Shown: positions 1-7,519, counted from the stretch's first letter. The stretch: 13,034 nucleotides of DNA from Desulfobacterales bacterium (GCA_029938515.1 JAOZUU010000015.1:1190-14223); one strand, 5' to 3'. Made by a program: numbers and translations. Notes: generated by a model not told the origin, from the sequence alone.

Positions 1-3
1 AAT

Positions 4-8
4 GGAGG
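4..8 (+). promoter_or_regulatory. Ribosome binding site of argG
   Basis: GGAGG lies 5 bases before the ATG at 14. It decides between two in-frame starts, because the ATG at position 2 would place this site inside the coding region. Confidence 0.75.
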
Positions 9-13
9 ACGAA

Positions 14-1279
14 ATGACGGAAAAAGGCATTAAAAAAGTCGTATTGGCTTACAGTGGCGGCCTGGACACATCGGTTATCGTGCCCTGGCTGAAAGAAAAT
101 TATAACGACTGTGAAGTGATCTGCTTCACCGCCGATCTGGGCCAGGAAGAAGAGCTGGACGGTTTGGAAGAAAAGGCTTTGGCCTCGGGCGCCAGCAAGT
201 TAATTATACGTGATCTCAGGGAGGAATTTTTAAATGATTACGTCTTTCCCACCATACAGGCCGGAGCGATTTATGAACGCGAGTATCTGCTGGGAACCTC
301 CATTGCCCGGCCATTGATCGCCAAACATATGGTGGCGATCGCCGAGGCCGAAGGCGCGGATGCCATTGCTCACGGCTGCACCGGGAAAGGGAACGATCAG
401 GTTCGTTTTGAACTCACCGCCATGGCCCTGAATCCCAAGCTGAAAACCATCGCCCCCTGGCGCGAGTGGGATATCCGCAGCCGGGAAGATGCCATTAAAT
501 ATGCCACCAAATATAAAATCCCCATTGCACAGACGGAAAAGGATATTTACAGCCGGGATCGCAATATTTTTCACCTTTCGCATGAAGGCGGTCTACTGGA
601 GGATCCCTGGAACGAACCGGCCGCGGACATGTTTCAGTTATCCGTCAGCCCGGAAGAAGCCCCCGATGACCCGGAATATATTGAAATCGGATTTGAAAAG
701 GGCAAACCGGTCAGCCTGAACGGAGAAACACTCTCGGCGTTGGAACTTTTTACCCGCCTGAACCGGATCACCGGTGCCCACGGTATCGGTCGCGTGGATA
801 TCGTGGAGAATCGGTTGGTGGGGATGAAAAGCAGGGGGGTTTACGAAACGCCGGCCGGGACGGTGTTGATCAAAGCCCATCAAGCCCTGGAAAGCATCTG
901 TATGGATAAGCACACCATGCACTACAAGGATTTCGTGGCCGTTAAATACGCCGAACTGGTTTACAACGGCATGTGGTTCATGCAGCTCAGACGGGCCATG
1001 GACGCTTTTGTTCAAGTCACCCAGCAGCATATCACGGGGACCGTGCGATTAAAGCTTTACAAGGGCAATATCATCATTGCCGGGCGGAAAAGCCCGCACA
1101 GCCTGTATCGAGAAGATTACGCCTCTTTCGGTGAGGAAGATGTCTACAACCAGCAGGATGCCCAGGGATTTATCCAGTTGTTCGGCCTGCCGCTGAAAGT
1201 GGAGGCCCTGCTCGCTATCGAAGGCACCGGCGACACCCGTTATAGAACGCCGGATTACAGTCGATTCAAGCGGGACTAG
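14..1279 (+). CDS. argG: Argininosuccinate synthase
   Basis: This enzyme makes argininosuccinate from citrulline and aspartate with ATP, the next-to-last step of arginine synthesis, in the cytoplasm. The 421-residue product is close to the usual bacterial length of about 400. An N-type ATP-pyrophosphatase P-loop (AYSGGLDTS) lies at residues 12-20. Other family blocks are [10 protein letters not shown] (91-100), [15 protein letters not shown] (119-133, citrulline/aspartate and ATP site) and [17 protein letters not shown] (259-275). An in-frame ATG also exists at position 2, but I chose 14: a GGAGG ribosome site at 4-8 sits 5 bases before it, and the upstream codons would overlap that site. The gene reads towards pyrB across a 299-base gap, so co-transcription is uncertain. 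No frameshift or missing motif was seen. What lies upstream is outside the window. Confidence 0.97.
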   Translation: MTEKGIKKVVLAYSGGLDTSVIVPWLKENYNDCEVICFTADLGQEEELDGLEEKALASGASKLIIRDLREEFLNDYVFPTIQAGAIYEREYLLGTSIARPLIAKHMVAIAEAEGADAIAHGCTGKGNDQVRFELTAMALNPKLKTIAPWREWDIRSREDAIKYATKYKIPIAQTEKDIYSRDRNIFHLSHEGGLLEDPWNEPAADMFQLSVSPEEAPDDPEYIEIGFEKGKPVSLNGETLSALELFTRLNRITGAHGIGRVDIVENRLVGMKSRGVYETPAGTVLIKAHQALESICMDKHTMHYKDFVAVKYAELVYNGMWFMQLRRAMDAFVQVTQQHITGTVRLKLYKGNIIIAGRKSPHSLYREDYASFGEEDVYNQQDAQGFIQLFGLPLKVEALLAIEGTGDTRYRTPDYSRFKRD

Positions 1280-1295
1280 TGGCTCTGGATGCTGG

Positions 1296-1312
1296 CTGCT
1301 GGATCCCAGCAG
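1296..1312 (+). terminator. Stem-loop after argG, weak terminator candidate
   Basis: CTGCTGG (1296-1302) pairs with CCAGCAG (1306-1312) around a 3-base loop, giving a 7-bp stem 17 bases after the argG stop. No T-run follows directly; the first long one is near 1338-1344. It may end or slow argG transcription, or may be a remnant of a dispersed palindromic repeat. Confidence 0.35.
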
Positions 1313-1368
1313 ATATTCAACATCCACTATTTGTCGATTTTTTTCAATAGATAACGAGGTCCGTATAT

Positions 1369-1399
1369 TTGACAATTCACCCGATTTTTGACATATATT
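1369..1399 (+). promoter_or_regulatory. Possible sigma-70 promoter upstream of pyrB
   Basis: A perfect -35 hexamer TTGACA (1369-1374) is followed after 19 bases by TATATT (1394-1399), which matches the -10 consensus at 5 of 6 positions. The spacer is 2 bases longer than ideal. The region is AT-rich, unlike the flanking genes. The predicted transcript would run through the GC-rich repeat at 1475-1585 before reaching pyrB. Confidence 0.35.
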
Positions 1400-1474
1400 G
1401 GTTGGCTTCGAAAAAAACATTCCGCCAAAAATTTGATGGCCCAATTATGATAGACTCGTAAAAAAATCCCATTT

Positions 1475-1585
1475 CCCCTCCCCTGGCGGGAGGGGACTAA
1501 GGGGAGGGGGATATAACGGGCTGAAATTCTATTTTTTAATCACCCTCACCCCAACCCTCTCCCGTCCCCGCCGCCAAGATGGCGG
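1475..1585. repeat. GC-rich inverted repeat element with G-quadruplex arms
   Basis: The left arm has CCCCTCCC (1475-1482) pairing with GGGAGGGG (1488-1495), then a second G-rich run at 1501-1510. The right arm (1543-1563) is C-rich, and its complement resembles the left G-rich stretch, so the two arms form an imperfect inverted repeat around an AT-rich spacer of about 32 bases. Each arm has four runs of three or more Gs, on opposite strands. A further stem, CCGCCA/TGGCGG (1571-1576 with 1580-1585, loop of 3), overlaps the first ATG of the pyrB frame. From memory, strings such as CCCTCACCCCAACCCTCTCC occur as dispersed intergenic repeats in many bacteria. Copies elsewhere in this genome could not be checked. 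Confidence 0.6.
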
Positions 1586-2754
1586 GATCTTCGACAAGCA
1601 GAGAGAGAGTTTTGACTTTTTACGAGATCATCGATCCTTACATCCGGCAATGCCAACCCGAGGTAAAAAAGATGCCGTACTTAGCGAAACAGACAAGGCA
1701 GGTTTTTAAAGGATGGGACGAGTTCTACGCCAAACCCGAAAATGAAAAACTCGATATTTTCAAACAGGGGGACAGACTGTTCGATATCATTTTCGCCCAG
1801 CAATTTGACCGGCCCTTTTTGGATTTCATCTGTCGTTTATCCGAAAGGATCCGGCAGTTGGCCAAAACAAAAATGGGGGCTGATAAATTAAGGCACCTTT
1901 TGCCCCACAAGCGCTGCATGCTTTACTTTGTACAGCCCTCCACGCGGACGTTTCTCTCCTTTTTAAACGCCTGCTACATCCTTGGCCTGAGCGTGTCCGA
2001 AAGCCGGGGTACCAGTACCAGCTCGGAAGTTAAGGGGGAGTCCCAGGAGGATACCATCCGTACTTTTGCCAGTTATGTGGACTTGATCGTCGCCCGCCAT
2101 CCGGAAGCCGGTTTTGCCGAAAAAACCGCCTGGGTCCTCAATCAGACGGATCGGCCGGTTCCCATCATCAACGGTGGCTCAGGGCCTGATCAGCACCCCA
2201 CCCAGGCGCTTCTGGACATCTATACCCTGGAGAGATCTTTTAAAGACATCGGCGGGTTGGACGGAAAGAAAATTGCCATGGTGGGAGATTTAAAACGAGG
2301 CCGGACGGTTCGCTCCCTCAGCTATCTAATGAAGAACTACAAGGACATCACCTTGTATTTCGTTTCGCCCGACATTTTTAAAATGAAGCCCGATATCTTA
2401 AGCTTTCTTGAAAAACATCAAATCGAATATCATGAAACCGATGATTTCGAAAGCATCATGCCGCTGGTGGATGCCATTTATATGACCCGGATTCAGGATG
2501 AATACGCTGACGACACTTCCCAGGAAGCCGGTACGTATCCGGATTTTCATTTCCAGGTAAAGCATCTTTCCGTGATCCAGCCCCATTGCGCGCTGCTGCA
2601 TCCCCTGCCCCGACGATATGAAATCGAGGTGGATGTGGACCATGACCCCCGGGCCGCCTACTGGCGCCAGGAACGAAACGGCATGTGGCTGCGGGCGGCC
2701 TTAATTGCCTATATTTTCAGGGTGGACAATGACATTGTCAGTGAATTTGCCTGA
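1579..2754 (+). CDS. pyrB: Aspartate carbamoyltransferase, catalytic chain (long form)
   Basis: This enzyme joins carbamoyl phosphate to aspartate, the committed step of pyrimidine synthesis. All active-site residues known from the E. coli enzyme align by eye. STRT is at 121-124, S148 and K152 match S80 and K84, and R173 matches R105. H206 and Q209 lie in HPTQ, R242 in GRT, R304 and Q306 in TRIQ, and HPLPR is at 341-345. The aspartate-binding set (K152, R242, R304, Q306) argues against ornithine or an unusual acceptor. The frame of 391 residues has about 70 more residues before STRT than E. coli PyrB. The start is uncertain. ATG 1579 lies in a repeat hairpin. TTG 1612 begins protein-like sequence (TFYEIIDPY). 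ATG 1672 has GAGG 8 bases upstream. I give the outermost start so that nothing is cut. No regulatory subunit gene (pyrI) follows. Confidence 0.93.
   Translation: MAGSSTSRERVLTFYEIIDPYIRQCQPEVKKMPYLAKQTRQVFKGWDEFYAKPENEKLDIFKQGDRLFDIIFAQQFDRPFLDFICRLSERIRQLAKTKMGADKLRHLLPHKRCMLYFVQPSTRTFLSFLNACYILGLSVSESRGTSTSSEVKGESQEDTIRTFASYVDLIVARHPEAGFAEKTAWVLNQTDRPVPIINGGSGPDQHPTQALLDIYTLERSFKDIGGLDGKKIAMVGDLKRGRTVRSLSYLMKNYKDITLYFVSPDIFKMKPDILSFLEKHQIEYHETDDFESIMPLVDAIYMTRIQDEYADDTSQEAGTYPDFHFQVKHLSVIQPHCALLHPLPRRYEIEVDVDHDPRAAYWRQERNGMWLRAALIAYIFRVDNDIVSEFA
1660..1674 (+). promoter_or_regulatory. Internal ribosome site, alternative pyrB start
   Basis: GAGG at 1660-1663 is followed 8 bases later by an in-frame ATG at 1672, which would give a 360-residue protein. 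No equally good site precedes ATG 1579 or TTG 1612. The protein-like codons between 1612 and 1671 argue the other way, so this remains an alternative only. Confidence 0.35.
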
Positions 2755-2797
2755 TACCACCCCTGATATCGCATCGGGTGCCTCGGAAAAAATTCAA

Positions 2798-2827
2798 TTG
2801 ACAGATGAATGTTAAATAAATTATGTT
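2798..2827 (+). promoter_or_regulatory. Possible sigma-70 promoter for the importer
   Basis: TTGACA (2798-2803, perfect -35) is followed after 18 bases by TATGTT (2822-2827, 4 of 6 matches to the -10). It lies in an AT-rich spacer about 70 bases before the ATPase gene, a sensible place for the promoter of the transport operon. No operator for ArgR or another known regulator could be recognised. Confidence 0.4.
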
Positions 2828-2894
2828 TATTGTTTATCAAATTAACTGCCATTGATTAAAACAGACCTTTAAAAATAATCACCCAAGAGGAGCC

Positions 2895-3992
2895 ATGGCC
2901 GAAAACAACGATCCGCTCGTTCGCTTCGTCGATATTCAGAAGAGCTACGACGGCGAAATTCTGGTCATTAAAGATCTCAATATGGATGTGACCCGCGGAG
3001 AGTTTCTCACCATGCTCGGCCCCTCCGGATCCGGTAAAACCACCTGTCTGATGATGGTCGCCGGTTTTGAGCCGGCCACCCATGGTGAAATTTATCTCAA
3101 CGGCCAGCCGATCAACAATGTCCCCCCCCATAAACGCGGGATCGGTATGGTTTTCCAGAACTACGCACTGTTTCCGCACATGACCGTGTCTGAGAACCTT
3201 GCCTTCCCCCTGGAAGTACGCAAGATGAACAAAGATGAGTGCAAACGGCGGATAAAGAGAGCGCTCGAAATGGTTCAACTGGCTGAGTTCGGCAACCGGC
3301 GGCCGGCACAGCTTTCAGGGGGGCAGCAGCAGCGTGTAGCGGTGGCTCGGGCGCTGGTATTCGATCCGGATCTGGTTTTGATGGATGAACCCCTGGGGGC
3401 CCTGGACAAGAACCTGCGCGAGCAGATGCAGTTCGAGATCAAACATATTCACGAAGAGCTGGGGGTGACGGTCATTTATGTAACCCATGACCAGACTGAA
3501 GCCCTCACCATGTCCAACCGGATTGCCGTTTTTGACGACGGCATTATCCAGCAGCTGGCCCCACCGGATATCCTCTACGAAAAACCGGATAACGCTTTCG
3601 TCGCCCAATTTATCGGTGAAAATAACCGCTTGCTGGGAACAATTATGGAAGCAGATGATGTCAGTTGCAAGGTAGAGGTTGACGGTGGTGGCCTGATCCA
3701 TGCCAAAAGCGTGAATATCGCCGGAATCGGTGAGCGCGCGACGCTGTCATTACGACCGGAACGGGTGATCATACAGCCGCCCGAAGGCAGTCTGCCCAAT
3801 ATATTCGATGCCCGGGTAAAAGAGCTTATCTATCTGGGCGACCATATCCGCACCCGTGTCAATGTGTGCGGGCACGACGATTTTGTTGTCAAGATTCCCA
3901 ACTCGGCCACCCAGGCCGTCCTTCAAAAAAATACCACGGTCAAAATCGGCTGGGAAATGGAAGACTGCCGGGCACTGGATCCATCCGACTAG
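2895..3992 (+). CDS. potA: Polyamine-type ABC importer, ATPase subunit
   Basis: This is the ATP-hydrolysing subunit that drives import through the two permeases encoded downstream, on the cytoplasmic side of the membrane. The ABC domain is complete: Walker A GPSGSGKTT (42-50), Q-loop Q88 in FQNYALFPH, signature LSGGQQQR (140-147), Walker B VLMDEP (161-166), D-loop GALD (168-171) and switch H198 in THDQTEA. Residues from about 240 to 365 form the C-terminal region, with a TOBE-type domain (for example LSLRPERV near 285-292) as in PotA and MalK relatives. The length of 365 is close to E. coli PotA (378). A GAGGAG ribosome site (2887-2892) ends only 2 bases before the ATG, which is unusually close. 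The binding-protein gene follows after 59 bases. The substrate is not certain, so the pot name reflects the family. Confidence 0.93.
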   Translation: MAENNDPLVRFVDIQKSYDGEILVIKDLNMDVTRGEFLTMLGPSGSGKTTCLMMVAGFEPATHGEIYLNGQPINNVPPHKRGIGMVFQNYALFPHMTVSENLAFPLEVRKMNKDECKRRIKRALEMVQLAEFGNRRPAQLSGGQQQRVAVARALVFDPDLVLMDEPLGALDKNLREQMQFEIKHIHEELGVTVIYVTHDQTEALTMSNRIAVFDDGIIQQLAPPDILYEKPDNAFVAQFIGENNRLLGTIMEADDVSCKVEVDGGGLIHAKSVNIAGIGERATLSLRPERVIIQPPEGSLPNIFDARVKELIYLGDHIRTRVNVCGHDDFVVKIPNSATQAVLQKNTTVKIGWEMEDCRALDPSD

Positions 3993-4040
3993 TGTCTCGT
4001 CAGAAAGGAAAATTAACCCGAAACCTAAAACCCCAAAACA

Positions 4041-4045
4041 AGGAG
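4041..4045 (+). promoter_or_regulatory. Ribosome binding site of the binding-protein gene
   Basis: AGGAG ends 6 bases before ATG 4052. It sets the start at the signal peptide, rather than at the longer open frame that begins inside the ATPase gene. Confidence 0.85.
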
Positions 4046-4051
4046 AATTCA

Positions 4052-5146
4052 ATGAACAAGGTCATGAAACTAATGTTAATCGCCATGGTGATGATTGCTT
4101 TTTCGGCGGGAATTACCCTGGCCAAAACTGAACTGGTGATCGTTTCCTGGGGCGGCGCGTATACGGCCAGCCAGCAAAAAGCGTATCACGATCCGTATAT
4201 GAAATTGCACCCCGACATCCAGATCATCAACGACGATTCCGCCGGCAGTGGTGCCGCCAAGCTTCGGGCGCAGGTTGAGGCGGGGAATGTCACCTGGGAC
4301 CTTCTGGATGCACTCGCCTCGGATGCGATTGCCCTCTGTGACGAAGGGCTCATCGAAGAGATCGACCATGATAAAATGTTGGCGGCGGCTCCGGACGGCA
4401 CCCCGGCATCCAAGGATTTTGGCGATCTGATCGCTTCACCCTGTTTTATTCCCGAGATCGTTTACTCGATCGCCTTCGCCTATCGTAAGGATAAATTCGA
4501 TACACCGCCGACCACCCTTGCGGATGTGTTTGATCTGAAAAAATTTCCCGGCAAGCGCGCCCTGGAGAAAAAACCGGTGGCCAATCTGGAGTGGGCCCTG
4601 ATCGCGGACGGCGTTGATCCCGCCAAGGTCTATGATGTCCTGGGAACGCCGGAAGGTATCGATCGGGCATTTAAAAAGCTGGGCACAATTAAGGACAGCG
4701 TGATCTGGTGGTCCAAGGGTGCCCAGCCGCCTCAGCTTCTGGCCGACGGCGAAGTCACTATTGCGTCCGCCTATAACGGCCGTCACTTTAACGCTATTGT
4801 CGCGGAAAAACAGCCGATCGAGATGTTATGGGACTGGCAGCATCTTGACCTGGATGGATGGGTGGTCCCCAAGGGAGCGCCCCATAAAAAGGAAATTATG
4901 GAATACCTGAAGTTTGCCACCGACACCCAGCGGCTGGCGGATCAGGCCAAGTTCATCTCTTACGGCCCCGCGCGTATATCGTCGGCGCCCCTGGTCGGCA
5001 AGCACGCCGAGTTTGGCATCGACATGAAACCGCATATGCCCACCGCTCCGGAGAACATGAAACACGTTATCCTCAAAGATCATGTCTGGTGGGGGGATCA
5101 TGAAGTTGAATTAACCGAACGTTTTAATGCCTGGCTCACCAAATAA
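4052..5146 (+). CDS. potD: Polyamine-type ABC importer, periplasmic binding protein
   Basis: This 364-residue protein captures the substrate in the periplasm and delivers it to the permeases. It has a Sec signal peptide: a short basic start (MNKVMK), a hydrophobic stretch (7-23) and a likely cleavage after TLA at residue 24. The mature part has features of the PotD/PotF-like binding-protein family, including VSWGGAY (31-37), WWSKGAQPPQLL (219-230) and AYNGR (240-244). The frame is open from 3866 inside the ATPase gene, but AGGAG at 4041-4045, 6 bases before ATG 4052, and the signal peptide that follows fix the start. By eye, the PotD segment WMDSLAIP aligns with DLDGWVVP (266-273): the aspartate that binds the polyamine amine is kept, but the tryptophan two residues before it is replaced by Asp. 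The ligand may be a polyamine or another cation, and is unproven. Confidence 0.9.
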   Translation: MNKVMKLMLIAMVMIAFSAGITLAKTELVIVSWGGAYTASQQKAYHDPYMKLHPDIQIINDDSAGSGAAKLRAQVEAGNVTWDLLDALASDAIALCDEGLIEEIDHDKMLAAAPDGTPASKDFGDLIASPCFIPEIVYSIAFAYRKDKFDTPPTTLADVFDLKKFPGKRALEKKPVANLEWALIADGVDPAKVYDVLGTPEGIDRAFKKLGTIKDSVIWWSKGAQPPQLLADGEVTIASAYNGRHFNAIVAEKQPIEMLWDWQHLDLDGWVVPKGAPHKKEIMEYLKFATDTQRLADQAKFISYGPARISSAPLVGKHAEFGIDMKPHMPTAPENMKHVILKDHVWWGDHEVELTERFNAWLTK

Positions 5147-5157
5147 GTAAGATAACC

Positions 5158-5191
5158 ATCGGGGCCGGGGTAAAATCCGGCTCCGATCTTT
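5158..5191 (+). terminator. Strong stem-loop between binding protein and permease genes
   Basis: Bases 5158-5168 pair with 5177-5187 in an 11-bp GC-rich stem with one G-U pair and an 8-base loop, 11 bases after the binding-protein stop. Only a weak pyrimidine run (CTTT) follows. It may act as a partial terminator, or may protect the upstream mRNA from decay, so that the binding protein is made in excess over the permeases. A smaller stem, CCGGC-AAA-GCCGG, follows at 5214-5226. Confidence 0.6.
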
Positions 5192-5323
5192 CAAGGGACT
5201 ATTAAAACCTAACCCGGCAAAGCCGGAACCAAACCGACGATTGAAGATTTATGATTTGTGGCATCGCTTCGCTCTGTATTTCTATTAAAATCGATAGAAT
5301 TTATTAAATATTCGATCTGGCTA

Positions 5324-5332
5324 TGGTATAAA
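5324..5332 (+). promoter_or_regulatory. Possible extended -10 promoter for the permease genes
   Basis: TGG followed by TATAAA (5327-5332) fits the extended -10 pattern TGnTATAAT with one mismatch. No good -35 hexamer lies upstream: TTAAAT at 5304-5309 matches only 3 of 6. It sits about 57 bases before the permease start in an AT-rich stretch, and could give the permease pair its own transcript. Confidence 0.35.
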
Positions 5333-5389
5333 TCCTTCGCAAACATAATGTGATTTGAATAAATTAGGTACTAAAGTGATAAACCCCGA

Positions 5390-6661
5390 ATGACGAATCC
5401 GGATACCACCCAGGAAATCCTGACCACCGCGGATGGCGTACCGCTAAAGGTCAGCCTGAAACGCGCTCTGCGAAGAAAAAAAAGAAATTCCCTGCTGCTG
5501 GTGGCGCCGCTTTTTTTATTCATCCTGCTCACCTTCCTGCTTCCCATCACCGATATGCTCTTGCGCAGTGTGGACAACAAAATTGTTCCCGATCTGCTTC
5601 CACGAACAGCCCCCCTGCTTGCCGGTTGGGATGAAACCGGTCAGGAACTACCGGGAGAAGATATTTATCACGCCATGGTGGAAGATATCAATGAGGGCGC
5701 GGCGACGAAGACCATTCTTCGCCTGGGTCGAAGGCTGAATTTCGAACGAGCCGGCATGTCGAGTGTATTCCGTAAAACCGCGCGCAAGGTCAAAGGTCTT
5801 CAGCAACCGGATTCTTACCAGGCGGAAATGCTGAAAATTGACCAGCATTGGGGTGACATCAATATCTGGCGATTAATCAAACGCGAAAGTGGTGCCTTCA
5901 CCAAGTCACACTTTCTTTCAGCCATTGATCGTCAGACCAACGATGATGGAACGATTGGTCCTAAACCGGAATATAAACAGATCTACATCAAGCTCTTTGG
6001 CCGAACGCTGGCCCTTAGCCTGTTGATCACCGTGTTGACGATTCTTTTGGGATATCCGATTTCCTATCTTCTGGCCACGCTGCCAACCAAGACCAGCAAT
6101 CTGCTGATCATATTGGTGCTGTTGCCGTTCTGGACGTCCCTGCTGGTGCGCACCAGCGCCTGGATCGCCCTGTTGCAAAAAGAGGGAGTCATCAACGACC
6201 TGCTAGTGGCGGTCGGATTGATCGCTAACGATCATCGCCTCGCCATGATTCATAACCAAATCGGCACCGTTGTAGCGATGACCCATATCCTCCTGCCGTT
6301 TATGGTGCTGCCGCTTTTCAGTGTCATGAAGACAATTCCGCCCAGCTACATGCGCGCGGCTCGCTCGCTGGGGGCCACACGGTTTACCGCTTTTGTACGT
6401 ATCTATGTACCGAACTCCATCCCCGGTATCGGGGCCGGTGCCATTCTGGTTTTTATTATGGCAATCGGGTACTACATCACACCTGAACTCGTCGGTGGGA
6501 CATCGGGTACATTTATCAGCAATATGATCGCCTACCACATCCAGGGATCCCTCAACTGGGGCTTGGGGGCGGCACTCGGCACCTTGCTTTTACTGCTCGT
6601 GCTGGCGCTTTATATTCTATATGATAAAATCGTCGGCATTGACAACCTGAAACTGGGCTAA
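5390..6661 (+). CDS. potB: Polyamine-type ABC importer, permease 1 with large insert
   Basis: This inner-membrane channel subunit pairs with the second permease downstream. Hydrophobic segments are near residues 34-54, 203-229, 237-258, 289-312, 346-363 and 391-413, which gives six membrane spans. The cytoplasmic loop that contacts the ATPase (EAA motif) is at 321-345, MRAARSLGA followed by IYVPNSIPG. The protein has 423 residues against about 275-285 for E. coli PotB. The excess is a hydrophilic stretch of about 145 residues (58-202) between spans 1 and 2, expected in the periplasm. From memory, a permease subfamily common in alpha- and betaproteobacteria has a similar insert. ATG 5390 is the only start before span 1. 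Its ribosome site is poor, which fits a weakly translated subunit. The second permease gene begins 3 bases after the stop. Confidence 0.9.
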   Translation: MTNPDTTQEILTTADGVPLKVSLKRALRRKKRNSLLLVAPLFLFILLTFLLPITDMLLRSVDNKIVPDLLPRTAPLLAGWDETGQELPGEDIYHAMVEDINEGAATKTILRLGRRLNFERAGMSSVFRKTARKVKGLQQPDSYQAEMLKIDQHWGDINIWRLIKRESGAFTKSHFLSAIDRQTNDDGTIGPKPEYKQIYIKLFGRTLALSLLITVLTILLGYPISYLLATLPTKTSNLLIILVLLPFWTSLLVRTSAWIALLQKEGVINDLLVAVGLIANDHRLAMIHNQIGTVVAMTHILLPFMVLPLFSVMKTIPPSYMRAARSLGATRFTAFVRIYVPNSIPGIGAGAILVFIMAIGYYITPELVGGTSGTFISNMIAYHIQGSLNWGLGAALGTLLLLLVLALYILYDKIVGIDNLKLG

Positions 6662-6664
6662 AAG

Positions 6665-7519
6665 ATGGCAGCGTTACCCCCTTATGCAACGCTTGGCGAA
6701 CGGATTTGGCATTATTCCTATCTTGCCATCTGCGGGCTGATCTTTCTCTTTCTGATTTTTCCGATTCTGGTCATCATTCCGCTCTCATTCAACGCCAGCC
6801 CCTACTTCTCTTTTACCCCGGAAATGCTCACATTCGACCCGGCCGGCTATTCGCTGCGCTGGTATCATGATTTTATTACCAATCCGAACTGGCAGGGAGC
6901 AGTAAGAAACAGTTTCATCATTGCGATTTTTTCTACAATTATTTCTACGTTTCTCGGCACCCTCGCGGCGCTGGGACTGAGCCGGTCCAACTTCCCTTTT
7001 CGAACCACGGTCATGGGGATTTTACTCTCGCCGATGGTCGTCCCTTTTATCATTTCCGCGGCCGGCATGTTCTTTTTCTATTCGCGGATTAACCTGCAGG
7101 GAACCTATACCGGGGTTATTCTGGCCCATGCCGCGCTGGCCACACCGTTTGTAGTGATTACCGTAACCGCTACCCTGGTTGGGTTCGACCGCAGCCTGAC
7201 CCGATCCGCCGCCAGCCTGGGGGCCTCTCCGGCCCGGGTGTTTTTTCGAATCACCGTGCCGTTGATTACGCCCGGCGTTATTTCCGGCGCCTTGTTCGCC
7301 TTTGTCACCTCCTTTGATGAAGTGGTTGTCATCCTTTTCGTCGGCAGCTACAAACAACGCACCATTCCCTGGCAGATGTTCTCCGGTATCCGTGAACAGA
7401 TCAGCCCGACGATCCTGGCGGTGGCTACCATACTTATTTTAATCTCTATTTTGCTGTTGGCTTCCGTTGAGATACTCCGTCGCCGTAACGAACGGCTCCG
7501 GGGAATAACGTCAACCTGA
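6665..7519 (+). CDS. potC: Polyamine-type ABC importer, permease 2
   Basis: This is the second inner-membrane permease of the importer, 284 residues, a usual PotC length. Hydrophobic segments lie near 20-41, 82-106, 115-139, 149-170, 201-224 and 247-270. The ATPase-contact (EAA) loop is at 179-205, RSAASLGASPARVFF followed by ITVPLITPG. The start is 3 bases after the permease 1 stop, so translation is probably coupled; no strong separate ribosome site is visible. The C-terminus is basic (RRRNERLRG), as expected for a cytoplasmic tail. The next gene, carA, begins 113 bases later on the same strand. Confidence 0.92.
   Translation: MAALPPYATLGERIWHYSYLAICGLIFLFLIFPILVIIPLSFNASPYFSFTPEMLTFDPAGYSLRWYHDFITNPNWQGAVRNSFIIAIFSTIISTFLGTLAALGLSRSNFPFRTTVMGILLSPMVVPFIISAAGMFFFYSRINLQGTYTGVILAHAALATPFVVITVTATLVGFDRSLTRSAASLGASPARVFFRITVPLITPGVISGALFAFVTSFDEVVVILFVGSYKQRTIPWQMFSGIREQISPTILAVATILILISILLLASVEILRRRNERLRGITST

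Noticed and set aside
1049..1444. Open frame of 131 codons on the - strand over the argG end and the gap
   Set aside because: Most of it is antisense to argG, and the rest crosses a non-coding AT-rich region with no ribosome site.
1579..2754. Reading this gene as a second ornithine or unusual-substrate carbamoyltransferase
   Set aside because: The aspartate-specific residues (K152, R242, R304, Q306), HPLPR and DPRAAYWRQ match PyrB, and the ornithine-type SMGE and HCLP motifs are absent.
2804..2845. Possible ArgR operator in the AT-rich spacer before the importer
   Set aside because: TGAAT is present at 2806-2810, but the matching ATTCA half-site is missing, so the fit is no better than chance in AT-rich DNA.
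3866..4051. Upstream extension of the binding-protein frame into the ATPase gene
   Set aside because: A signal peptide and a good ribosome site fix the start at 4052; the extension only shadows the ATPase gene in another frame.
5251..5307. Open frame of 18 codons in the gap before permease 1
   Set aside because: There is no clear ribosome site and no recognisable peptide, and it lies in a likely repeat remnant.
5376..5393. Mini-frame GTG to TGA overlapping the permease 1 start
   Set aside because: It has only five codons; the overlap is probably chance.
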